DNA from: Acidobacteriota bacterium
GTDB taxonomy: Bacteria; Acidobacteriota; Terriglobia; Terriglobales; Acidobacteriaceae
Length of the DNA stretch: 22,720 nt
Assembly: GCA_021799405.1 (NCBI GenBank)
Contig: JAJZAL010000064.1
Span: 1 to 22,720, forward strand
Direction of reading: 5' to 3'
Made by a program: the position numbers and the translations under genes. Below, piece by piece: positions 15,981 to 22,720 of this stretch. The number at the start of each line of letters is the position of its first letter. The first letter of the stretch is position 1. Under the pieces are notes generated by a model. It was not told where the DNA came from. It was given only the letters and a program-made list of their open reading frames with translations, and searched no databases.

Positions 15981-18281
15981 GTGAGCTGGAAAAGGCCTGG
16001 TCTTGTCTATTTGGCGCTGCTCGGCTTCGCCATCACGGCGTCAGCGCAGGTCACCATCGACCACCGCTGGTCGAATACCGACGCGCAAAGTCTGATCGGA
16101 CTGCCCATGGGCAGCCACAAGACCATCGTGGACAAGCAGGGCGACCTCAAGTGGTCGCAATGGAGCCTGAAGCGCAGGCCGCTCGACTCGCCGATCGGCT
16201 TCAGCGCCCAGATGGACGGCGAGCTGGCCATCGAGGCATTCGCCGGCGCGCAGCCGCTCGCCGTAAGCAGCCAGGAACTCTATCGCGGTCGCTATCCTTT
16301 TGTGGTTTCGACGCTGCATAGCGGTGCAATGACGCTAGAGGAACTGGCGTTCTCCGTGGATCCCGATGCAAAGCCGGGAGAGCTGCCTAACCGGAACTCC
16401 GGCGCACGGGGCATGGACATGTTGCGGCTCACCTTCCGCAACACCGGCGCGGTCGCGGCCGATGCAGCGCTCAAGCTCAGCGGTAGACAGCGCAATCTTC
16501 CAGGCCACGCCGCAGGCCACTCGCTCATCACGCGTGCCGGCGAGGATGTCGCGCTGGTAACAGAAACAGACGGCGCCACGGTAACCACTGAAGCCAATGG
16601 GCTCGCGCTGGTCCTGCATGTCAGCGTTCCCGCCCGCAGCGTGAAGACGCTCTGGATCGAACTGCCCTACGAGTGGCCGGCCGCGCGGAATGCGGCACTG
16701 TCGCATGCAAGCGGAGACATGCTGCTGAACAAGGCCGTGGCGCAATGGAACGGCCTGTGGGCGCGCGCAACCACGATCGACTTTCCGCAGCGCCAGTTGA
16801 GCGACTTCTATTACTCGTCAATCGCGTATGTACTCATCCTCTCCGAATATGATGCGCGCGGTGACCTGTGGACGCTCGACGGACCTGCGGTTTATCGCCA
16901 GTACTGGGGCCGCGGCGAGTACTTCCAGGCGCGCGCGATGGAAGTGGCTGGGTTTCTCGATCCGGCGCGGCAGAGCGTTGAACATGCCCTTCACATCATC
17001 AACGACGACGGCGAATGGGATGGGCCGCCCGTAAGCGGCTGGCCTGCCTGGGACAATGCCGGTGGCAATGTGGGAGCGGTGTGGGAATACTACCTGTTCT
17101 CTCGCGACAAGCAGTGGCTCGCGCAGGCGTATCCCTTCATGGTGCGAGCGTCCCGGTGGATTCGCGATCACCGCGAAGAGACAACGCTCGAAGACGTAAC
17201 GGGAATCCCGCCGGGAGCGCAGCCGATCAAGCGGATGATCTCGTCTCGATGCCGGCCAGAGCCGAATCCTCCGCTGCAGCCCGGCGAGAAGACTTACTGG
17301 TATGGCCTGCTGCCGTGGAGCTACGGAGATTCGGGGCTTCCGGAAGGCCACTCCTTCGCGCATAACTTCATGGCCGCGTATGCCGAGCGAGTTACCAGTG
17401 ACGCCGCCAAGGTTCTGGGTCACACCGGCGATGAGGCCTCGCTCGATCGCGAATACGCGGCATATACGGCCGCCATTCACGAAAGCGTGCGCCGGGCCGT
17501 CGCGCTCGAAACCACCATGCCGCACTATCTGCCCGCAATGCCGACCTATCCGCAGGGAGCGTATTCGCAAACCTTTCTAGCTGTGTATCCCACACATCTC
17601 TACTCGCCTAATGATCCGCTCGTGACCGGGCTCATCGATCGCATGGAGGGCGAGGAAAAACAGGGTTTGCCGACCAATGTGGCATGGGCGGGACTGGCCG
17701 GCGTCTGGGCGGGCGAATCGATGAACATGGCGGAAACCTACCTGTTGCGCGGCGAAAAGCAAAAGGCCGTAAACATGTTCGTCGCGGCCCTCAACCACAG
17801 CTACACGACCAAGGTCTGGAAGGAAGAGATCCTGGTGGATGTAACCCTGCCGCGCGCCTGCAATACTCCGCACAGCAAGCGCAAGGACATGCAGGGCACG
17901 GGCGACATGCCCGAGGCCTGGGCCAACGCCAACCTCGTCCTGTTTCTGCGCGATATGCTGCTGAATGACCGCGGAGGCAAGCTGCATCTGCTGGCCGGAT
18001 TGCCGGCAAGCTGGGTTCCGGAGGGGAAATCGCTGGTCCTTCAAAATGCGCCGGTGACGACCGGCGGCGAAGTCAGCGTGCGCGTTGAGCATTTGAACAT
18101 AAAAGACTGGCGCATTACGATTGATCCGCATGGCGCAACACGCGCATTCGTGTTGCATCTGCCCGTTGACGCGAGCAGCATCGCCTCGGTGCGCGTCGAT
18201 GGCAGGCCCTCAGCAGTGAATGCGGAGGTGCCGCTGACAGCGCCGGGAAAAGTAAGCGTAGTTGAGGTGGTGCAACGATGA
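15981..18281 (+). CDS. exported six-hairpin-type glycoside hydrolase, family not assigned
   Basis: This 766-residue protein has a Sec signal peptide (LVYLALLGFAITASA-Q). The N-terminal part (to about residue 270) looks like a beta-sandwich. The rest resembles an (alpha/alpha)6-barrel glycosidase: GRGEYFQARAMEVAGFLDP near 310, EWDGPPVSGWPAWDNAGG near 345, YWYGLLPWSYGDSGLPEGH near 440, and a tail with GDMPEAWANANLVLFLRDML near 641 followed by a C-terminal beta domain. This architecture recalls alpha-L-rhamnosidase-like and GH95-like enzymes, but no named family was recognised and the catalytic acids were not identified with confidence. The GTG at 15981 was chosen because GGGAGGAG (15967-15974) sits 6 bases ahead and it starts directly at the signal peptide; an ATG at 15924 adds 19 residues without a good ribosome site. 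It overlaps the GH79 gene by 4 bases (ATGA) and heads the three-hydrolase operon. Confidence 0.72.
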   Translation: MSWKRPGLVYLALLGFAITASAQVTIDHRWSNTDAQSLIGLPMGSHKTIVDKQGDLKWSQWSLKRRPLDSPIGFSAQMDGELAIEAFAGAQPLAVSSQELYRGRYPFVVSTLHSGAMTLEELAFSVDPDAKPGELPNRNSGARGMDMLRLTFRNTGAVAADAALKLSGRQRNLPGHAAGHSLITRAGEDVALVTETDGATVTTEANGLALVLHVSVPARSVKTLWIELPYEWPAARNAALSHASGDMLLNKAVAQWNGLWARATTIDFPQRQLSDFYYSSIAYVLILSEYDARGDLWTLDGPAVYRQYWGRGEYFQARAMEVAGFLDPARQSVEHALHIINDDGEWDGPPVSGWPAWDNAGGNVGAVWEYYLFSRDKQWLAQAYPFMVRASRWIRDHREETTLEDVTGIPPGAQPIKRMISSRCRPEPNPPLQPGEKTYWYGLLPWSYGDSGLPEGHSFAHNFMAAYAERVTSDAAKVLGHTGDEASLDREYAAYTAAIHESVRRAVALETTMPHYLPAMPTYPQGAYSQTFLAVYPTHLYSPNDPLVTGLIDRMEGEEKQGLPTNVAWAGLAGVWAGESMNMAETYLLRGEKQKAVNMFVAALNHSYTTKVWKEEILVDVTLPRACNTPHSKRKDMQGTGDMPEAWANANLVLFLRDMLLNDRGGKLHLLAGLPASWVPEGKSLVLQNAPVTTGGEVSVRVEHLNIKDWRITIDPHGATRAFVLHLPVDASSIASVRVDGRPSAVNAEVPLTAPGKVSVVEVVQR

Positions 18282-19690
18282 ATCGGCGTGCATTTATAGG
18301 AAGCGCGGCGGCAGCAGCCGCAACCTCCTGCTTTGCGCCTCGCCTGCTTCGCGGGCAAAGCAACTCAGCCGGCAACTCGCCTGTCTTGCAGGCGACGCTC
18401 ACGGTGGATGAGGCAAAGAAGCTGACCACCGTACCGATGGACTTCACGGGCTTGAGCTACGAATCGGCGCAATTGGCCAATCCCGCATTCTTCGCGGCGA
18501 GCAATAAGGCTCTGATCGCGCTCTTCCGCGAGCTAGGCCGCGAGGGCGTGCTGCGCCTCGGCGGCGGAACCAGTGAATACACTGCATTCACAACCAAAGA
18601 GCCGTCCGGGCCGCCACCATTCGACGCCGTCGGCCCCGACACAAGCAAGAATGTCGACACCGATACGCCCATTACGCCGAAGAGTCTGCGCAATCTGCGC
18701 GCCTTTCTCGACGCCACCAACTGGCGTTGTCTCTATGGCCTCAATCTCGCCCGCGGCCCCATCGAGCGCGCGGCTGAAGAAGCATCTTACGCCCAGCGCA
18801 TCCTGGGCCCGCGCCTCATCGCTTTTCAGCTCGGTAACGAGCCGGATGCATGGCGCAAGCGCTACCGCCCCGCCACATGGTCGTATGCCGATTACTGGAA
18901 AGAATGGTCCGCGGCGCGAGCGGCCGTGGTTGCACGGGTTCCGCAGGCCAGATTCGCTGGCCCCGATGTCTCCAACAAAATGAACTATGTCACCGGATTC
19001 GCGCAGGATGTGAAAAGGAGCGCGCCTGACGTTGTGATGCTCACCTGGCACTACTACGCCATGGGCCCGGCAGGCGCAAAGGGCATCACCATCGACAAGC
19101 TGCTGTCGCCTGACCCGAAGCTCGATCGTGACTTGCAGATCGCCGTGGAGGCAGCGCGCGAGGCTGGGCTTCCGTATCGCATGAGCGAAGGCAACTCCTG
19201 CTGGAACGGCGGCCAACCCGGCGTGAGCGACACGCTGGCCAGCGCATTGTGGGTCGTCGATATCATGCTTCACTTCGCCGCCATGGGCTGCGCAGGCGTG
19301 AACCTGCACGGCGGTGGCGACGGCTATTACACGCCGATCGCCGGCGGCCTGACCGCGGGTTTTGTGCGCCGGCCGGAGTTTTTTGGAATGGCGTTGGCGA
19401 AGCAGTTTGCCGGAGCGGCAATCGAAGAATCGAGTCTTGTTTGCAGCAGCGACAAAGTCCGTGCTTACGCGGGCACGAGAGCAGGCGCGCACTGTATCGT
19501 TGCGATCAATAAAACCGATCAGCCAGTCTCCATGAAGGTACCTCTGCGAAATGCACATGAGCAGTGGCTGCTTACCGGTCCGGCAATCGATGCCAGGCAG
19601 GGCATTACACTCACCAAAGGTCACGCTGACGCTTTGCGCGACGGCGTTCTGCACGTATCGCCCTACAGCGCGGTACTGGTGGAACAATAG
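18278..19690 (+). CDS. GH79 beta-glucuronidase-like enzyme, Tat-exported
   Basis: This 470-residue protein starts with a twin-arginine signal ([14 protein letters not shown]). The body matches GH79 (beta-glucuronidase/heparanase clan GH-A). The strand [19 protein letters not shown] begins the barrel. Glu188 in LGNEPDAW is the expected acid/base, and Glu304 in [10 protein letters not shown] the expected nucleophile. A substrate-side loop reads [15 protein letters not shown], and a C-terminal beta domain follows ([18 protein letters not shown]). A well-studied relative is the Acidobacterium capsulatum GH79 beta-glucuronidase. The likely activity is removal of glucuronic or 4-O-methyl-glucuronic acid from acidic side chains, for example of arabinogalactan. 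Translation is coupled to the upstream hydrolase through a 4-base ATGA overlap, and the GH95 gene follows after 11 bases. A lipoprotein alternative (Cys18) is weak because the lipobox is poor. Confidence 0.87.
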   Translation: MNRRAFIGSAAAAAATSCFAPRLLRGQSNSAGNSPVLQATLTVDEAKKLTTVPMDFTGLSYESAQLANPAFFAASNKALIALFRELGREGVLRLGGGTSEYTAFTTKEPSGPPPFDAVGPDTSKNVDTDTPITPKSLRNLRAFLDATNWRCLYGLNLARGPIERAAEEASYAQRILGPRLIAFQLGNEPDAWRKRYRPATWSYADYWKEWSAARAAVVARVPQARFAGPDVSNKMNYVTGFAQDVKRSAPDVVMLTWHYYAMGPAGAKGITIDKLLSPDPKLDRDLQIAVEAAREAGLPYRMSEGNSCWNGGQPGVSDTLASALWVVDIMLHFAAMGCAGVNLHGGGDGYYTPIAGGLTAGFVRRPEFFGMALAKQFAGAAIEESSLVCSSDKVRAYAGTRAGAHCIVAINKTDQPVSMKVPLRNAHEQWLLTGPAIDARQGITLTKGHADALRDGVLHVSPYSAVLVEQ

Positions 19691-19701
19691 GAGAACTCAG
19701 G

Positions 19702-22155
19702 ATGCGGAAACGATGGAGCAGGAGGCGCTTTTTGCGCGATGCGGCCCTTACCGGCGCAGCGCTGGCGCAGTTACCGGCCTCGCATGCATGGGGTAAAGGC
19801 GCGGATGAACAGGAGGGTGGACACAGCATCTTCTTTGAGCAGCCGGCCGCCGCCTGGCCCGACGCGTTGCCGGTGGGCAATGGACGTTTGGGCGCGGTTG
19901 TTTTTGGCGCCACGAAGAAAGAGCGCCTGCAGTTGAATGAAGAGACCGTGTGGATCGGCGAGCGGCGCGACCGGAACAATCCGCAGGCCAGCCGCACGCC
20001 GGAAGTGCAAAAGCTGCTGATGGCCGGCAAGGTGCACGAAGCTGAAGCACTGGCGGCGCAGGTGATGATGGGAATTCCCGTCCGGCTGCCCTGCTACCAG
20101 ACGCTCGGCGACTTGTGGCTCGAATTCGACGGCGTGCCCGAGCAGGTTACGGATTACCGGCTGGAGCTGGATCTCGATGAGGCGATTGCAAAGACGCGCT
20201 TTGCCGCCGGCGATGTGCGGTGGACGCGCGAAATCTTCAGTTCCGCGCCACGCAACGTGATCGTTGTGCGCCTGGAATCGACATACCCGATGACGCTGAA
20301 TGTGAAACTTGACCGCCCGGCACACAGCGAAACAAGTGCTGCAGCAAACGATCGCCTTGTGATGACGGGCGCGGCGCGGCCTGTGAATCCGACAACTGAT
20401 CCCGCGACACAGGAGCGGCAAGTGGGCGTGGCCTTTCGCGCAGAGGTCAAGGCGATTCTCGATAGCGGTACGGTTCATGCAAGCCAGGGCTCTTTACGAA
20501 TCGAGAATGCGCGCGCTGTTACGCTCCTGGTAACGGCGGCAACAGACTTCCGCGAATGCGATGACGCGGGTATGGCGAAGGCATGCGCGCGGAATCTGGC
20601 AGATGCCGCATCGCTCACTTACAGTCAACTGCGCGCCGAGCATGTGGCCGACTATAACCGCTACGCGCAACGCGCGGAGATCCGGCTGATGGAGGGCCGC
20701 GACCCGCTCGCAAAGATGCCGACCGACAAGCGCATGCAGCGCGTCAAGGACGGTAGTGAGGATACCGGTTTGATCGAAAACTACTTTCGATTCGGCCGGT
20801 ACATGCTCATCAGCAGTAGCCGCCCCGGCACACTGCCGGCAAATCTGCAGGGCATCTGGAACGAGAGCCTGGATCCGCCGTGGGGATCAAAGTACACCGT
20901 CAACATCAATGCGGAGATGAATTACTGGATCGCCGAGCCCGGCAACCTGGCCGATCTGCATCCGCAGTTATTCGATCTGCTCGACAGCACGCGCTCCTTT
21001 GGCGCTGAAACGGCGATGAAGTACTTCAAAGCGCGTGGTTTCCTGATCAATCACAACACCGATCTATGGGGTGACTCCATTCCCGTGGACCACGTGCAGG
21101 CGGGCGTGTGGCCAATGGGCGCCGCGTGGATCTCGTTGCATCTGTGGGAACACTATGCGTTCAACGGCGACCGCGACTTCCTGCTCGAGCGCGCGTATCC
21201 GCGGCTCCAAGAGATTGCGCAGTTCTTTCTGGACTATCTCGTCGAGGGCCCTGATGGAACGCTGCTGAGCGGGCCGAGCCAGTCGCCGGAAAACAAGTAC
21301 CGGCTGCCGGATGGCACCGCGGCCAGTCTCTGCATGTCGCCCGCGATGGACAGCGAAATCATTCGCGCCATCTTCGATCGCGTTGCGCGTGGCAGCGAGT
21401 TGCTGGGAGTGGATGAAGATTTGCGTGAGCAGGTGCGGGCCGCGAGCAAACGGCTGCCGCCTTTCAAAATTAGCAAGGATGGTTGTTTGCAGGAGTGGAA
21501 CGAAGACTACGCGGAAACCGAGCCGGGGCACAGGCACATTTCGCATCTCTTCGCGCTGTACCCCGATGACCAGATTACACCGCGCGGAACTCCGGAGCTG
21601 GCGACAGCCGCGCGCAACGTGCTTTTGCGCCGGCTGGGCCACGGCGGCGGCAGCACCGGCTGGAGCCGCGCATGGATCGTCAACTGCTGGGCGCGGCTGG
21701 AGGATGGCGAAGCGGCCTACCAGAACATGCTGGCGCTGCTGCGGCTCTGCACGCGGCTTAATCTCTTCGATGTATGCGGGCTGAAGGCGAACTCGCCCTT
21801 CCAGATCGACGGCAACCTGGGCGGCGCTGCGGCACTAACTGAAATGCTGCTGCAAAGCCACGGCGGCGTCGTGCGGCTGTTGCCTGCGCTGCCCAAGGCC
21901 TGGCCCGCGGGCAGCTTTCGCGGATTGCGCGCCCGCGGCGGCGTTGCAGTTGACTGCGTATGGCAAGGCGGCAGAGCAACCAGCGCCACCCTGCGTGCGA
22001 GCATCGATGGCCACATCACGCTGGCTGCTCCGGCCCCACAGAGGATACTGCGCGTGACACGCGGCGCGAAAAGCTTGCCAGTGCGTCGCGTGGACGCGCA
22101 CACAATCGGAGTCGATCTGCAGGCTGGAGAACAGTACAGCGTCGCCTTTGCCTAG
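19702..22155 (+). CDS. GH95 alpha-L-fucosidase/alpha-L-galactosidase-like enzyme, Tat-exported
   Basis: This 817-residue protein begins with a strong twin-arginine signal ([17 protein letters not shown]). GH95 features are clear: the N-terminal beta domain with [19 protein letters not shown] and LQLNEETVW; the NIN site (401-403) within [11 protein letters not shown], matching catalytic-site asparagines of Bifidobacterium AfcA; the acid-containing [10 protein letters not shown] (596-605) followed by [22 protein letters not shown] (649-658); and Asp703 in [11 protein letters not shown]95 enzymes use an (alpha/alpha)6 barrel and inverting chemistry to cut alpha-1,2-linked L-fucose or L-galactose. 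The length is normal for the family. AGGAGA (19689-19694), overlapping the GH79 stop codon, lies 7 bases ahead of the ATG. It is the last gene of the operon and is followed by a strong terminator. Confidence 0.93.
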   Translation: MRKRWSRRRFLRDAALTGAALAQLPASHAWGKGADEQEGGHSIFFEQPAAAWPDALPVGNGRLGAVVFGATKKERLQLNEETVWIGERRDRNNPQASRTPEVQKLLMAGKVHEAEALAAQVMMGIPVRLPCYQTLGDLWLEFDGVPEQVTDYRLELDLDEAIAKTRFAAGDVRWTREIFSSAPRNVIVVRLESTYPMTLNVKLDRPAHSETSAAANDRLVMTGAARPVNPTTDPATQERQVGVAFRAEVKAILDSGTVHASQGSLRIENARAVTLLVTAATDFRECDDAGMAKACARNLADAASLTYSQLRAEHVADYNRYAQRAEIRLMEGRDPLAKMPTDKRMQRVKDGSEDTGLIENYFRFGRYMLISSSRPGTLPANLQGIWNESLDPPWGSKYTVNINAEMNYWIAEPGNLADLHPQLFDLLDSTRSFGAETAMKYFKARGFLINHNTDLWGDSIPVDHVQAGVWPMGAAWISLHLWEHYAFNGDRDFLLERAYPRLQEIAQFFLDYLVEGPDGTLLSGPSQSPENKYRLPDGTAASLCMSPAMDSEIIRAIFDRVARGSELLGVDEDLREQVRAASKRLPPFKISKDGCLQEWNEDYAETEPGHRHISHLFALYPDDQITPRGTPELATAARNVLLRRLGHGGGSTGWSRAWIVNCWARLEDGEAAYQNMLALLRLCTRLNLFDVCGLKANSPFQIDGNLGGAAALTEMLLQSHGGVVRLLPALPKAWPAGSFRGLRARGGVAVDCVWQGGRATSATLRASIDGHITLAAPAPQRILRVTRGAKSLPVRRVDAHTIGVDLQAGEQYSVAFA

Positions 22156-22201
22156 AAGGCGCAGCACAGTCTGGCCGATTCAACATCACAGCGCTGAAAA
22201 G

Positions 22202-22242
22202 AACAACGGCGGAGGATGCATTGCGCATCCTCCGCCGTTGTT
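22202..22242. terminator. bidirectional terminator between convergent genes
   Basis: A perfect 18-bp stem (22202-22219 with 22225-22242) with a 5-base loop lies 46 bases after the GH95 stop and 15 bases after the stop of the minus-strand receptor. An A-rich run on its left (AAAAGAA) and T bases on its right fit use in both directions. Confidence 0.85.
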
Positions 22243-22257
22243 TGCCTTGCTGCCAGC

Positions 22258-22720
22258 TTAGAAGAGCAAGTGGATTCCGACCTGCATTTGCCGGCCGGAA
22301 TTCAACTGCTTGGTCACGTCGCCAAAGCTGCCGGAGGTCGGGGAGGTGTTGGCACCCTGGAACTGTGGCCGGTTGAATGCGTTGAAGGCATCGAAGCGCG
22401 GCTGCAAGATAAACCGGTCGCCGATGGTGAGGTCTTTCAACATGGAGAAGTCGAAGTCCTTGGTCGGATCCGAGCGCAGCAGGTACTGCGGGAAGGTCCG
22501 GTAGTTATAGCCATTCGGCTGGTCGGCCGCGCTCCTGTCAAAGACGGCAGTGTTGAACGAAGCGCCTTTGGTTTGGTGAGGATTGTTATGAAAGTCATTC
22601 CAGTTGCCGGTGTAGATCACATTGCCCCAACCCAACGGCGTGCCGGAAAGGTACTGGGCGATCGACGTGATCTGCCATCCGCCCACGATCTCATCGAGCG
22701 CCCGCGGAGCCTGGTTGAGG
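22258..22720 (-). CDS. TonB-dependent receptor, Oar-like (C-terminal part, 5' cut by window edge)
   Basis: The minus-strand frame is open to the window edge; about 153 C-terminal residues are visible. Barrel features are the IVGGWQITSIAQYLSGTPLG strand and turn, LRSDPTKDFDFSMLKD, the TIGDRFILQPRFDAFNAFN strand typical of Oar-like receptors, and the end RQMQVGIHLLF with terminal Phe. An apparent GTG start at 22686 lies inside conserved barrel sequence and is not the start. The gene converges on the hydrolase operon and shares its terminator. It could import the products of those hydrolases, but position alone supports this. Confidence 0.85.
   Translation of the reverse strand, partial: LNQAPRALDEIVGGWQITSIAQYLSGTPLGWGNVIYTGNWNDFHNNPHQTKGASFNTAVFDRSAADQPNGYNYRTFPQYLLRSDPTKDFDFSMLKDLTIGDRFILQPRFDAFNAFNRPQFQGANTSPTSGSFGDVTKQLNSGRQMQVGIHLLF

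Noticed and set aside
18278..18340. Lipobox at Cys18 of the GH79 protein
   Set aside because: The residues before Cys (ATS) lack the usual Leu at -3, and the twin-arginine signal explains export better.
18533..19687. Minus-strand open frame of 384 codons opposite the GH79 gene
   Set aside because: It is a shadow of the GH79 gene, with no family features or ribosome site.
1..22720. tRNA or rRNA genes, CRISPR arrays, insertion sequences
   Set aside because: No cloverleaf, regular spaced repeats, transposase frame or terminal inverted repeats with flanking duplications were seen by eye.

Overview
The window looks like a piece of an Acidobacteriota chromosome (Terriglobia-like). This is inferred from family content: three large Oar-type TonB-dependent receptors (carboxypeptidase-regulatory-like N-terminus, barrel ending in Phe), several Tat-exported glycoside hydrolases, and a GH79 enzyme of the kind known from Acidobacterium capsulatum. 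No rRNA, tRNA, CRISPR array or transposase was seen, so the assignment is not proven.

Layout. (1) 2-2008: C-terminal part of a TonB-dependent receptor, followed by a hairpin terminator. (2) 2183-6100: a decayed carbohydrate region. It holds a GH97 gene reduced to its N-terminal domain, an intact Tat-exported GxGYxYP-family putative glycosidase (3337-5277), and on the minus strand the frameshifted C-terminal relic of an HGSNAT/DUF5009-like sugar acetyltransferase. (3) 6414-9785: a complete Oar-like TonB-dependent receptor with a candidate promoter and overlapping palindrome far upstream. (4) 10179-13283: larE, larC and larB, which make the nickel-pincer nucleotide (NPN) cofactor; no larA-type racemase or epimerase is in the window. 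(5) 13480-15794: a tightly overlapping trio of split UxaA-family sugar-acid dehydratase (SAF small subunit and large subunit) and an SDR dehydrogenase. (6) 15981-22155: an operon of three exported hydrolases, namely an unassigned six-hairpin-type glycosidase, a GH79 beta-glucuronidase-like enzyme and a GH95 alpha-L-fucosidase/galactosidase-like enzyme. It ends at a strong, probably bidirectional terminator. (7) 22258-22720: C-terminal part of another TonB-dependent receptor on the minus strand, convergent with the operon.

How the parts may work together (inference). The exported GH79 and GH95 enzymes would release glucuronic acid and L-fucose or L-galactose from a branched acidic glycan such as arabinogalactan or a microbial exopolysaccharide. 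The Oar-like receptors are candidate outer-membrane importers. The UxaA-type dehydratase and SDR could degrade the resulting sugar acids. NPN cofactor made by LarB/E/C could serve an unlinked LarA-family enzyme that epimerises a 2-hydroxy or sugar acid before dehydration. The most interesting points are the NPN genes placed beside a sugar-acid dehydratase, the three-cysteine (probably iron-sulfur) type of LarE, the apparently leaderless starts of larE and larC, and the unassigned hydrolase heading the GH79/GH95 operon.
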